A DNA stretch of 64,000 nt from Acidobacteriota bacterium (GTDB taxonomy: Bacteria; Acidobacteriota; Thermoanaerobaculia; Multivoradales; J023). The notes under the pieces are model-generated. The model was given only the letters and a program-made list of their open reading frames with translations, was not told where the DNA came from and did not search any database. This document shows, piece after piece, positions 46,901 through 54,846 of the stretch. The stretch is taken from the NCBI GenBank assembly GCA_029263395.1, contig JAJCXO010000232.1, positions 47,785 to 111,784 of the forward strand. The letters run 5' to 3'. Position numbers and translations under genes: made by a program. Every line of letters begins with the position of its first letter. Positions within the stretch are counted from its first letter, which is position 1.

Positions 46901-47552
46901 CGCCCCAGAACGGGTTCCGGCGCGCCAAATGATCGGCCGATAACACCGTCCGATCTTCCTGGCTCACCAGCCGTTCGCCGTGACCGCTCAAATAGTCGTC
47001 GAGCTGATCAAACATCAACACTGGCCGCCGACCCACCGTGGCGCGCAGCCGTTCCAAGACGTCGAACAAATTTTCGGTGGTGATCGCTCCGTCAACGCCC
47101 AACTGCTGGCGCTGCGCTGCCTCGAGACCCCGTTCGACGGCTACCTGAAGCGCGTCGCGAAGAGCCTGCTCCGGCCCCAGCCGCCAGTGGGATCCCCAGA
47201 CGTCGAGGTAGACTGGCAACCAGGTGCCGACACGCATCAAGCGACGCGCCACCCCGAGCTTGAGGAGGGTCGATTTGCCGACCCCTGAATCCCCCACCAC
47301 AAAAACCAAAGGGCTCGACTGGACCACGCGGCTCAAGTGGGTGACATCGAGCTCCCGTCCCGCCAGAAAATGCTCAACGCCGACGAGGTTGGGCTCGTAG
47401 ATGGCGGCGCCCTCCGGGGCCGGCGGGAGCTCGAAGACGCTGCTGTCCACGAGCCGCGAACGACGGGATTCTGCGATCCAGAAGCGCACCACCAGGCCGG
47501 CTGAAACGAGGGCGCCAATCAAGGCCACGAGAGTTTGGAGGCTGCTGTCCAT
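43971..47552 (-). CDS. Membrane-anchored STAND-type P-loop NTPase, copy B
   Basis: The 1193-residue protein starts with a membrane helix (about residues 5-27, QTLVALIGALVSAGLVVRFW). A STAND/NACHT-like NTPase follows: Walker A GDSGVGKST (87-95), a Walker B-type RRPVLMFDQLDDYLSG (about 165-180) and a winged-helix-like region (SLEREGLVRRRWDPEQGEVWSLYHDYLARAIV). A second hydrophobic segment (LLFNAGVLWVLLAGLGYSW, about residue 525) leads into ~640 residues of helical HEAT/ARM-like repeats ending PPCAAAAALAG. The start ATG has GGAGAG upstream and lies 11 bases after the paralogue's stop. Such proteins bind a ligand with the C-terminal repeats and switch through ATP. Role unknown; could be signalling or defence. 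Confidence 0.72.
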   Translation of the reverse strand: MDSSLQTLVALIGALVSAGLVVRFWIAESRRSRLVDSSVFELPPAPEGAAIYEPNLVGVEHFLAGRELDVTHLSRVVQSSPLVFVVGDSGVGKSTLLKLGVARRLMRVGTWLPVYLDVWGSHWRLGPEQALRDALQVAVERGLEAAQRQQLGVDGAITTENLFDVLERLRATVGRRPVLMFDQLDDYLSGHGERLVSQEDRTVLSADHLARRNPFWGDLRRLLRAGALHAVFAVRSDVAGGLRSFWFEAPETPETFLVRRLAAVHVKTVVDHVMHEGAVSRPDNGFRQVVEVLAQELDAADSEGVLPIQLRVVLGGLTGLRPLTPGALRKAGGAGGLEAAYLEGRLSRGPGGKAAALSLLRRLMTGQHSGPPGSDIPNRDIPRSDIKTLDELVTASGDWAGASPETLQTLLRSLEREGLVRRRWDPEQGEVWSLYHDYLARAIVALDAKRRRWQTLLAGRAELFEGAQGWRKTGALLGPISLVRLFWERLRGRLRFAAHRRFVACSAPRLLFNAGVLWVLLAGLGYSWYRAEETGQDLARAFDVEDEVLDIQEVRALWGLAAASPSARQAALATFLESSVNGRRFLAHRDAILVALSGLDGERHERYVREVITPACLAETPEDSNLVASCVVLLSQFDGGDPQTAGRFAESVLAEDASPYSVAWLTHFTRQIDGGLEERILERVLETLRETRDETLLQSLYWSANTLAIDLGAPWPGRLAELWLARIADDEKSPFSFDRPKAGGYLIQIAGVADEATAPALAELLVTTLEDPQHHRSKPSVSDALHFATEALSALADRLPSSGVSDLAPRIVHAAEQLRRQIADDDLLASWGEEKILELDLLAVRFMAGANDAAARDWPLPWLKGIREDLERQMAKTSWHNPQLWCRLLVKLEEPLGADLLNRAALDIARRMEGVVADRSEDGLIFGSVTLADFAGALQILDGHVDPKILRRGASSALQMAIIGLGADLSEQWAKGSWSVESLASMAGHMPVDEVQTMVPRVFRQALEIGSEIPWEVSESLLLRLPRAPARRLAVAVLDTLESSPVEWRARPIDQWLNATFLGAARRLGEDSELLQQVVRRTRHLGRPPCAAAAALAGPNDTDVLLDLLKWPTCLPADRVALIQRWLELRGDDPASFTHRDGLATLGVADPARFWNFVDWAGQQTSEAGRRHIARPPENLFESGILGRSSREE

Positions 47553-47563
47553 ACACTCTCCAA

Positions 47564-50500
47564 TCAATCGTCGAAGGGGTCGGCGAGCGGCACGGAGAGA
47601 TCGAGAGCGCCGTCTCCGGCCCGCCTCACCTCCGTCGCCCATTCGATGAACTGGGAGCCAACAGCCTGATAGACCCCGTGGTCAGTGCTTCCGAAACGGG
47701 TGGGGGGGACGCCCCGCAGCCGGGCGATCCGTTCGATCAGCCGAGAACCGTCGCCACTAAGGCAGGTGGGCCAACGCAGAACCATCACCAGCTCGGCGAG
47801 GTCGCTCTCGGCGGCCAGGGGAGCCGCGGCGGCGCACGGTGGACGAGGCAGCGAGCGGATGCGGTCTAGCACCTGCCGGAAGAGCTCTGAGTCCTCACCC
47901 AGGAGGCGGGCCGCGGCGCCGAGACCGGCCCCCAGAGCCGACAGCTTCGACAGATCAGTGGACCCGCCCCCCAACCCTTCCATCTCGACCAGGATCTTGT
48001 CGACGAGGGCGCGGGCGTCAGCTTTTGTCATCCGCTCGACCAGGGCGGGCAAGCCCGCCGCCGAATCGATCCGACCTGAGCTCGTCAAAATGGTGTCGAC
48101 GATCAACCGACTGACCCACCCTGCTTCGTCGCGGGTGAGGTGGGGGGCGAGAACACCGAGAGGCTTCCCCACGTTCTCCAGAAACCACGTTCCGATAAAA
48201 GGATCGGGGTCCTCAGGAGACCGCACCAGGTCTTGGAGCAATTGTTCGACGGCCTGCCGGGGCAGGGCAGGATCCACGTGCTCCGCCAACATTCCCAGGC
48301 ATTCTGCCGGGGGATCGAACACAGGCATCTCCTCATCCCCGGCCTCTTTACCCATCCTCTCCAACAGCCGCTGCGCGGCACCCTCCAGAGTCTCGGCGTC
48401 CAAGTGAGGGGCGAGTTCGTTGAAATCCTCACAGAAGGCGAGAAAGTCTTCGCCGGCACCCCATTCCAGGGAATGGGTCTCCTGTTCGAAGAGATCGGCA
48501 AGGGCCGGAGTCAGGGCGCGCACTGCGGTGGGGTCAGCCGGCGCCGCCAGGCGGGCGGCGGCGAGAATCAACGGCGTCCGGATCGCCTCGGTTTCGGAAC
48601 GGCTCAGCAGAGGCGAGAGCCGGCGGGCGAGGGCCGCAGCCTCGAGCGGATCGAGACGGGTACTCATCTCGACCAGGACGCCAGCCGCAAAGGCGGCGCG
48701 GGTCGGAAACTTACCCTCCCGGTAGGAGCGCGGAGCTTCGACCATCCGTGTCAGCCGCTCCGCGAGGTCGCGAACCTCCCCGACGTCAAGGAGTTCCACA
48801 AGCTCTCGAAGCCGGGCTGCAAGCCACCAAGGCTTGCGAAGGCCCTGCTTCTCAGCATCCCGCTTTTCGACGTCGGCAAGATAAAACTCCATCACCCTCG
48901 CCGGCCAAGGCGAGCCGAGCTGACGCGCCAGCTCAACGGCCTGGCGCTCCAAACCCACCGATCCGATAACGTCGCCAGGCGCTTCGATCACCGACAGGAC
49001 TTTCTCCGCCATGCGCTCTGCGAGTGGTGTCTCGACGCGATCCGCCAACAGGGTCAACCATTCGAGATCGGCGTCGGAGAGCTGTCGCCCAACCACCGTG
49101 GAGACAAAACCAGAGACCCGCTCGCGATCCCCGTCGAGGAAGTGGATCGAGGCGACGCAAGCAGACAAACTCCGGGATTCGGCGGGCGGCACGCGATAAC
49201 AGGACGACCCCAGAACATCGTCGATCAAGAGGTCGCGAATCTCGAAGCTCCAGCCTGAAAGCGCTGCCAGGATCGCATTCCGGTGGTGGATAAGACGCTG
49301 GGCGTTGACCGGGCTCTCCAGGAAATCTCTCAAAACCGCGGCGCGGACTTCCGGCGGCGCGGTGGCGATGTCCCACAAAGCTTCCACCTCTTGCTGCCAC
49401 AAGTCCTTACCCTCGACGTCGAAAGCGCGGGCCAGCTGTTGGGCACGCTCCTCGACGCGATAGTGGGAGCCGGCCAGAAGAAACCCGATAGCCAGCACCA
49501 CCCCCCAGTTGAGCACCAATCGAGGGGCGCTCCAGGCGAGCAGCGCCCGCTGAGGACGAAGCTTCAAGCGGCCACGCAACCGTTCGAAGACCAGACGCAG
49601 CAGGCTCCAAGGGCCCAGCAAGGCGCCGATCTTCCGCCAGCCCACGGCGTGTTCGAAGGCCCGCCCCTGGGCGCTGAGAAACACCTCCCAGCGACGCTTT
49701 TTCCGGTCGAGCCGAACAACCGCCGGCGCCAGATAGTCGTGGTAGAGCTGCCACACTTCCCCTTGGGATGGATCCCAACGGCGGCGGAGGATCTGGCTCT
49801 CCTCGAGGGCCCGGAGAGTCAGCTGCATTTCGCCCTCGTCGATACCTCGGGCCGTGGCTAGCTCCAGCGCCGTCTTGGCGTCGGTTTTAGCCATCGACTC
49901 CGGACTCCGGCGGACCAGCAGCCGGAGGGTCGCCAGCCCAGCCTTCGCGCCGCCGGAAATCGGCCGCAAATGGGATTCCAGGTAAGCCGCTTCCAGGCCC
50001 TCGATGCCCCCCGCCTTGTCGAGATCCGCGGGGGTGAGCCGCCGCAAGCCTCGCAAACCGCTCAGCACCACCCGCATCTGGATCGGTAAGACGCCGGGAA
50101 TCTGATCCGACTCGGAGAGGTCCTTAGCCAGCCGGTGGACGAGTTGGCGAAAGCCGTTCTCGGGCTCTGCCACCGCAACCTCGCCGACCCGCCTGGCGAT
50201 TGTTGCCCGAACGTGGTCAGCGTCGAGGCGCTGGACCTCAAACACCTCCGGCTCCTCGAAGCTGAAGGGCCTGAGCACCGCTGCAAGGCTATCCCGGCGG
50301 ACCGCAAAAACGCAGTGGAGCGCTCGCCGCTGAAGCAGATCGCGGACCTCGCGCCAGAAGCTGTTGGCGTCGGTCAGGCCCTCGGCCGAGAGCACCGTGT
50401 TGTCCTCACGGTGGGTGAACCTCGACCAGTGACTGCTTTGATAATCGTCGAGCTGATCAAAGAAGAGGATCGGCCGGCGACCACACACCGACCCCAATCG

Positions 50501-51001
50501 TTCGAGGCAGTTGACCCAATCGTCTTCGGTGACCGCGCCCTCCAAGCCTAGCCGATCACGCTGCTCAGCTGGGAGCCCCCGTTCGACCGCCAGTTGCAAG
50601 GCGTCGGCGAGCGCCTGGCGCGGGCCTGACTCCCAGTCGGTGCCCCAGATCTCGATATAAACCGGTAGCCAGACCCCGGTCTGGCTCAGCCGTCGCGCCA
50701 CCCCCAGCTTGAGCAGAGTCGACTTGCCGACGCCGGAGGGCCCTTCGACAAAAACCAGCGGTTTCGACCGCAGCGCGCGGCTCAGGTTGTCGACATCTGT
50801 CTTGCGGCCCACCAGGAGCTCCTCCGACTCCTCACTCCGCGGCCCATAGAGCACCGCAGCTTCGGGCACCGGAGGCAGCTCAAAGGCGTGACGATCAACG
50901 AGCCGCGATCGACGCGCCGCAGCGATCCAGCTCCGGGCGGCGGCAATCGCCCCCACGAGCCCGGTGATCGCGGCCCCAACCGTCTTGAGTTCCCATTCCA
51001 T
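47564..51001 (-). CDS. Membrane-anchored STAND-type P-loop NTPase, copy A
   Basis: This 1145-residue protein is a full-length paralogue of copy B and precedes it in the same operon. It has the N-terminal membrane helix (AAITGLVGAIAAARSW), Walker A GPSGVGKST (87-95), Walker B-type RRPILFFDQLDDYQSS, the winged-helix stretch SQGEVWQLYHDYLAPAVVRLD, a central membrane segment (LNWGVVLAIGFLLAGSHY) and a long helical-repeat C-terminus with PPCAAAAPLAAESD. Shared motifs at matched positions show tandem duplication with marked divergence. The divergent C-terminal repeats suggest each copy recognises a different ligand. A 15-bp minisatellite lies just before its start. The nearest relatives are STAND NTPases of unknown role. 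Confidence 0.72.
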   Translation of the reverse strand: MEWELKTVGAAITGLVGAIAAARSWIAAARRSRLVDRHAFELPPVPEAAVLYGPRSEESEELLVGRKTDVDNLSRALRSKPLVFVEGPSGVGKSTLLKLGVARRLSQTGVWLPVYIEIWGTDWESGPRQALADALQLAVERGLPAEQRDRLGLEGAVTEDDWVNCLERLGSVCGRRPILFFDQLDDYQSSHWSRFTHREDNTVLSAEGLTDANSFWREVRDLLQRRALHCVFAVRRDSLAAVLRPFSFEEPEVFEVQRLDADHVRATIARRVGEVAVAEPENGFRQLVHRLAKDLSESDQIPGVLPIQMRVVLSGLRGLRRLTPADLDKAGGIEGLEAAYLESHLRPISGGAKAGLATLRLLVRRSPESMAKTDAKTALELATARGIDEGEMQLTLRALEESQILRRRWDPSQGEVWQLYHDYLAPAVVRLDRKKRRWEVFLSAQGRAFEHAVGWRKIGALLGPWSLLRLVFERLRGRLKLRPQRALLAWSAPRLVLNWGVVLAIGFLLAGSHYRVEERAQQLARAFDVEGKDLWQQEVEALWDIATAPPEVRAAVLRDFLESPVNAQRLIHHRNAILAALSGWSFEIRDLLIDDVLGSSCYRVPPAESRSLSACVASIHFLDGDRERVSGFVSTVVGRQLSDADLEWLTLLADRVETPLAERMAEKVLSVIEAPGDVIGSVGLERQAVELARQLGSPWPARVMEFYLADVEKRDAEKQGLRKPWWLAARLRELVELLDVGEVRDLAERLTRMVEAPRSYREGKFPTRAAFAAGVLVEMSTRLDPLEAAALARRLSPLLSRSETEAIRTPLILAAARLAAPADPTAVRALTPALADLFEQETHSLEWGAGEDFLAFCEDFNELAPHLDAETLEGAAQRLLERMGKEAGDEEMPVFDPPAECLGMLAEHVDPALPRQAVEQLLQDLVRSPEDPDPFIGTWFLENVGKPLGVLAPHLTRDEAGWVSRLIVDTILTSSGRIDSAAGLPALVERMTKADARALVDKILVEMEGLGGGSTDLSKLSALGAGLGAAARLLGEDSELFRQVLDRIRSLPRPPCAAAAPLAAESDLAELVMVLRWPTCLSGDGSRLIERIARLRGVPPTRFGSTDHGVYQAVGSQFIEWATEVRRAGDGALDLSVPLADPFDD

Positions 51002-51077
51002 TCACTGGCGTCCGACGTCTTTCTATCACGCTCGCTCCCGACCGCCGGCAACAATACCAGCAGCCCTGGCCCACCGC

Positions 51078-51176
51078 GCTGGCCGAGTCCGCGCTGGCCG
51101 AGTCAGGTGGCACCACGGACGCGGACGAGAGACTACCGCTTGCCGAGTCGGCTGGCACAGACTCGGCGCTTGCGCT
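51078..51176. repeat. 15-bp minisatellite between ArsR and the STAND genes
   Basis: Units such as GCTGGCCGAGTCCGC and GCTTGCCGAGTCGGC recur in a 15-base register, with some degenerate units between. The array extends into the last codons of the ArsR gene. In one minus-strand frame it gives SADSA-type pentamers. Confidence 0.6.
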
Positions 51177-51486
51177 GACCGCGTTTGACCTCAACCGCCA
51201 AGGCATCGAGCTTCGGCGCCCAGAAGTGGCGAAAGCGCTCCAGCCACTCGTCGACCTCGGCCATCGGAGCGGGATCAATTTCATAAATGCGGCGCGGCCC
51301 TTCGGCCTGAACCGTCGCAAATCCATGGTCTCGCAACACCTTCAGATGCTGGGAGATGGCGGACTGGGTGATCCCGAACTCCCGCCCTACAATGACGACG
51401 ATTTCACCCGACGAGTGGCGCTCCTCGGCGAGGATTTCCAGGATGCGTCGGCGGACTGGATCACCGAGGACGTCGAAGGCGTGCAT
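51133..51486 (-). CDS. ArsR-family transcriptional regulator
   Basis: The 117-residue protein has the ArsR winged-helix core: MHAFDVLGDPVRRRILEILAEERHSSGEIVVIVG, then FGITQSAISQHLKVLRDHGFATVQAEGPRRIYEIDP. The C-terminus is basic (KRGQRKRRVCASRLGKR) and partly encoded by the adjoining 15-bp repeat. No metal-binding Cys box is present, so it is more likely of the SRPBCC-paired type that represses its own operon. Its ATG shares the A of the upstream SRPBCC stop (TGATG), so translation is coupled. Confidence 0.9.
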   Translation of the reverse strand: MHAFDVLGDPVRRRILEILAEERHSSGEIVVIVGREFGITQSAISQHLKVLRDHGFATVQAEGPRRIYEIDPAPMAEVDEWLERFRHFWAPKLDALAVEVKRGQRKRRVCASRLGKR

Positions 51487-52121
51487 CAGTCGCCAGCATA
51501 GAAGTTTGCCGTCCGCAGAGCCATCGCCTGAGCAACCTGTGCGTCCGCTCCGCTTGCGGCGTGAACGTCTCCCCAAGATTCTGCACAGCCACGGATGAAA
51601 ACCTTGCCCGGATCTGAGGCCATCCACAGGTCGCTGGCTTCGCGGTTGATGGCCTCTCCGCCGTTCTCGAGATGTAACCCCAGACCAAAGAACGACAGAT
51701 CCCAGCCCACTCCAGTCGCACCGGCGCCGTAGGTTGCCCAATGGGCTTCGCCGGCCTCGTCCTGCAACATGGTGTGCACCAACGTCAGGCGCGTACCGTC
51801 GTTCTCCGGCGTCAGCCGGACACGCACCCAGCTCACACTTTCGCCGAACTCCCAGGTGACCTCGAGGGCCTCCGGTGGATCACACCGCTCGATTGTTCCT
51901 TCGGCGTTACCTTCGAGATGGTAACGACCACCAAGCTTCAAGTCGCCATGGATCGGCAGGAACCACCGCGGCAGGCGCTCGGCGTTGGTGACTGCGTCCC
52001 ACAAATCGTCGATCGACGTCGAGTAAACCCGCGAACCTTCGACTGCCCTAGCTGGCTTGCCGTCGTGGTCTACTTCGCGGACTTCCCGAAACTCTGCACC
52101 TAATGCGTGGCTGAAGTTCAT
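51486..52121 (-). CDS. SRPBCC (AHSA1-like) domain protein
   Basis: Starting at ATG 52121 (GGAGAC lies upstream), the 211-residue protein has the SRPBCC/START fold of the AHSA1 type: VYSTSIDDLWDAVTNAERLPRWFLPIHGDLKLGGRYHLEGNAEGTIERCDPPEALEVTWEFGE, then VRVRLTPENDGTRLTLVHTML. Proteins of this type bind a hydrophobic ligand in a helix-grip pocket and are often paired with ArsR regulators, as here, where the ArsR gene follows with a one-base overlap. A longer frame upstream (to 52637) has no family similarity and runs across the start of the GT2 gene on the other strand, so I rejected it. The ligand is unknown. Confidence 0.85.
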   Translation of the reverse strand: MNFSHALGAEFREVREVDHDGKPARAVEGSRVYSTSIDDLWDAVTNAERLPRWFLPIHGDLKLGGRYHLEGNAEGTIERCDPPEALEVTWEFGESVSWVRVRLTPENDGTRLTLVHTMLQDEAGEAHWATYGAGATGVGWDLSFFGLGLHLENGGEAINREASDLWMASDPGKVFIRGCAESWGDVHAASGADAQVAQAMALRTANFYAGD

Positions 52122-52289
52122 GGCTGAGTCTCCGTTGTTTAAGCTTGAACTTATATTAGCCTGGACTGATATGAGTGGCAAGTGTCGGGTTGTCACGCGG
52201 GGTTGCCAAACGGGCGGGGCTGGCCGGGTTCTAGTGACTACCGCAGTTGGATCAGCGGCAATCCTCGGGTCGGGGTAGACTCCGCGGCG

Positions 52290-53045
52290 ATGGACCACCC
52301 GTCGACCTACATCGTCATCCCCTGCTACAACGAAGCGCACCGGCTCCAGCCGGACGAGTTCTCCCGCTTTTCGAGCAAGCACGGGGACGTACGGTTCTTG
52401 TTCGTCGACGACGGCAGTACCGACGATACCCTTGCACGGCTCGAGGCGATGGCGGAGCACGCCCCTCGCACCTGCGGCGTCCTCCCCCTGGCGTCGAATC
52501 AGGGCAAAGCAGAAGCGGTGCGCCAAGGTATGAACCGAGCAATCGACGAGGGTGCAACCTACGCCGGTTATTGGGACGCGGATCTGGCGACGCCACTCGA
52601 CGAAATCCCGCGCTTCATCCAAACCCTCGACGCACATCCGAGACTCGAAGCGTTGTTCGGGTCACGGGTTCAGCTACTCGGACACGTGATCGACCGTAAA
52701 GCCTCCCGCCACTACCTCGGCCGGGTCGGCGCAACTGCCATTTCGATCACCCTCGGGCTCGCCGTGTACGATACCCAATGCGGCGCAAAATTGTTCCGCG
52801 TTTCACCGGAGTGTAAGGCGCTATTTGCAGATCCCTTCATATCCGGCTGGGTGTTCGACGTCGAGATTATCGCACGCATGGCCGCGGCCCGGCGCGGGAC
52901 TGACAGACTCGGTCCCGCTGACGTCATCCGTGAGCTGCCGCTCCGGGAATGGCGCGACGTCGACGGCTCCAAGGTCGGCCCAATCGATTTCTTGCGCTCG
53001 ATGGTTGGGCTGGCTCGTATCCACCGCCGCTACTTGCGGAGATGA
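52290..53045 (+). CDS. GT2-family glycosyltransferase (dolichyl-phosphate-type)
   Basis: The 251-residue protein is a GT-A fold enzyme: YIVIPCYNEAHRL (nucleotide site), FLFVDDGSTDDT, LASNQGKAEAVRQGM, YWDADLATP (DxD-like metal motif) and the acceptor region DTQCGAKLFR. It resembles Dol-P-Glc and polyprenyl-phosphate glycosyltransferases that load a sugar onto a lipid carrier on the cytoplasmic side. There are no C-terminal membrane helices, as in some soluble members. The ATG at 52290 is preferred; the reading frame extends 36 codons upstream without similarity. The ferric-reductase-like gene follows 10 bases later. Confidence 0.87.
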   Translation: MDHPSTYIVIPCYNEAHRLQPDEFSRFSSKHGDVRFLFVDDGSTDDTLARLEAMAEHAPRTCGVLPLASNQGKAEAVRQGMNRAIDEGATYAGYWDADLATPLDEIPRFIQTLDAHPRLEALFGSRVQLLGHVIDRKASRHYLGRVGATAISITLGLAVYDTQCGAKLFRVSPECKALFADPFISGWVFDVEIIARMAAARRGTDRLGPADVIRELPLREWRDVDGSKVGPIDFLRSMVGLARIHRRYLRR

Positions 53046-53055
53046 AAGGCTGGGG

Positions 53056-53652
53056 ATGAACGGTAGGAAGTTCCAGGGGTGGCGGGTTGTCGGCCTCGTA
53101 TCGGCGGTGGTCAGCATCAGCCTGATCTACGTTGCTGTACGTTACGGCTGGAGCGACGAAGGCTTACGCGGCGCCATTCGAGTGACTGCTCGGAGTTCGT
53201 TTACGCTTTTTCTGGCGGCGTTCTCAGCATCGTCCCTGGCGATGATTCTGCCCTCTACGGCCACTCGCTGGCTGCTGGCGAACCGTCGTTTCCTTGGGAT
53301 CTCGTTTGCCCTTTCGCATCTTGTCCATGGCGCGGCGATCGTGACCCTGGCGGTGCGCACCGGCGGTGGCTCACTGACGGCACGGGTCATCGGTCTGGGC
53401 AGCGCTGGCGTCATCTACGGTTTCATCCTCTTCATGCTGGTGACGTCGTTCGACCGAACCGCGGCTTGGGTAGGGCCTCGGGTGTGGAAGGCGGTGCATA
53501 CGATCGGCGGCAATCTGATCTACCTGACTTTCCTCGCCACCTACGGTCGTAAGGTTGCTGAGTCGCTGGTCTACCTGCCCCAGGTGGTCGTGCTGCTGGT
53601 GGTGCTGGGGCTCAGGTTGGCGCGCCGCGCCCGAATCAAACGGCAAGGCTGA
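53056..53652 (+). CDS. Ferric-reductase-like/MsrQ-like membrane protein
   Basis: The 198-residue protein has about six membrane helices with two spaced histidine sites (ISFALSHLVHGAAIV and WKAVHTIGGNLIYLTFL), the pattern of heme-binding ferric reductase-like transmembrane domains as in MsrQ/YedZ. It probably carries two b-type hemes and moves electrons across the membrane to an unknown partner. No MsrP gene is next to it. The ATG at 53056 is 10 bases after the GT2 stop, so the two are likely co-transcribed. Confidence 0.72.
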   Translation: MNGRKFQGWRVVGLVSAVVSISLIYVAVRYGWSDEGLRGAIRVTARSSFTLFLAAFSASSLAMILPSTATRWLLANRRFLGISFALSHLVHGAAIVTLAVRTGGGSLTARVIGLGSAGVIYGFILFMLVTSFDRTAAWVGPRVWKAVHTIGGNLIYLTFLATYGRKVAESLVYLPQVVVLLVVLGLRLARRARIKRQG

Positions 53653-53735
53653 ACCAGGCTGCTCGCGGCTTGGTCAACCCGTGTCTGGCGAATGGGCTGC
53701 CCAGTGGATCTCTGCCTATGGTGTTATAATGCGCC

Positions 53736-54428
53736 ATGGCCAAGAAAAATCCTCGACCTCGCGGGCCACAGCTCGAATTGGCGGGTGATTTGGCGGTGGC
53801 TTTCGTCAACACTGCCCGGGCGCGCAAAAAGAACTGGCAACTCGGATTCACCACCTACCCGGAGCTGGTGGCCTGGGCGCAGCAGGCCGAGGCGCTACCG
53901 GCGATGGAGGCTGAAATCCTGCATCAAGAGGCCAGCGCCAGGCCCGAGGACGCTCAGTTCGTGGTTGAGCAGGCGATCGAGGTGCGGACCGCCCTCGCCG
54001 AGTTACTGGACGCGATGCTCCGCCAACAGCCCCTCCCCGCCGATCCGCTGGCCCGTTTCAACCAAAGTTTGACCGAGGGCCTACCCGCAGCGCGTATGGT
54101 GCCCGGTTCTACCGGATTGACCTGGGGTTGGGGCGGCGACCCCCGGGCCCTCGAGCGGGTACTGTGGCCGACGTTGTTGGCCTCGGCAAATTTCATGGCC
54201 ACTCCCCAACCACCCGAACTCAGGCGGTGTGCGTTGCCTATCTGCGGCCTGCTCTTCGTCTTGCAACCCGGCACCCACAAGCGTCAATGGTGCGAATCCA
54301 AGGTCTGCGGCAACCGCGCCAAAGCATTGCGCTACTACCGCCGCAAGGGCCGCAAGATGCGCGAACGCAAGACTTGGAATATCGGCCTCTACTACAATCG
54401 GCGACCGCGAGATCAGCAAAAACTTTGA
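53736..54428 (+). CDS. CGNR zinc-finger protein with ABATE domain
   Basis: The 230-residue protein has an N-terminal ABATE-like stress-sensing domain (AGDLAVAFVNTARARKKNWQL, about residues 15-150). A C-terminal CGNR zinc finger follows: CALPICGLLFVLQPGTHKRQWCESKVCGNRAKALRYYRRK. The four cysteines and the CGNR sequence are intact. These proteins are thought to be stress-responsive DNA-binding regulators. A basic tail follows (KGRKMRERK). An array of 42-bp palindromes begins 20 bases after the stop and may form its terminator. Confidence 0.9.
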   Translation: MAKKNPRPRGPQLELAGDLAVAFVNTARARKKNWQLGFTTYPELVAWAQQAEALPAMEAEILHQEASARPEDAQFVVEQAIEVRTALAELLDAMLRQQPLPADPLARFNQSLTEGLPAARMVPGSTGLTWGWGGDPRALERVLWPTLLASANFMATPQPPELRRCALPICGLLFVLQPGTHKRQWCESKVCGNRAKALRYYRRKGRKMRERKTWNIGLYYNRRPRDQQKL

Positions 54429-54448
54429 CTAGAACACAGTCTGTGATG

Positions 54449-54658
54449 GTCGAGCCAGTCATTAGCTTTACCGAACCAGCAGCTATTTTAGTCGAGCTAA
54501 ATACTAGCTCGACCGCATCACCTGATGTCTTGGTCGAGCTAATAATTAGCTCGACCGTATTACCCCGTGTTCTGGTCGAGCTAATGATTAGCTCGACCGT
54601 ATTACTCGGTGTTTCGGTCGAGCTAAGGACTTGCTTGACCGTTTCACCCGGTTTTTTC
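54449..54658. repeat. Tandem array of five 42-bp palindromic repeats
   Basis: GTCGAG occurs at 54449, 54491, 54533, 54575 and 54617, an exact 42-base period. In the middle units GGTCGAGCTAA is followed by TTAGCTCGACC, an 11-bp inverted repeat with a 2-3 base loop; outer units are degenerate. The last unit is followed by GTTTTTTC, terminator-like. From here to 54846 (400 bases) I see no gene. Confidence 0.9.
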
Positions 54659-54846
54659 AGGAGCGCGAAAGCTGGATGAATACGACCGGGCGTAGGCTCC
54701 GCTTGATGGCAATTGGTATTTGCTGCACAAGATCTGGCCGGGGTTCGACGATCGATGTCTGCCCAGAAGAGACCAATAGGCGGGGCGATGGCTAACGTTG
54801 TTTTGTAGATGAACGCCGACCTGTTCGACCGAGTGGTAAGGGGAAG

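Noticed and set aside
52122..52637. N-terminal extension of the SRPBCC gene to 52637
   Set aside because: The extra 172 residues lack similarity and run antisense into the GT2 gene, while GGAGAC precedes the ATG at 52121.
54128..54679. Plus-strand frame reading through the 42-bp array as 14-residue repeats
   Set aside because: It starts inside the CGNR gene in another frame and has no ribosome site; the palindromes explain the sequence better.
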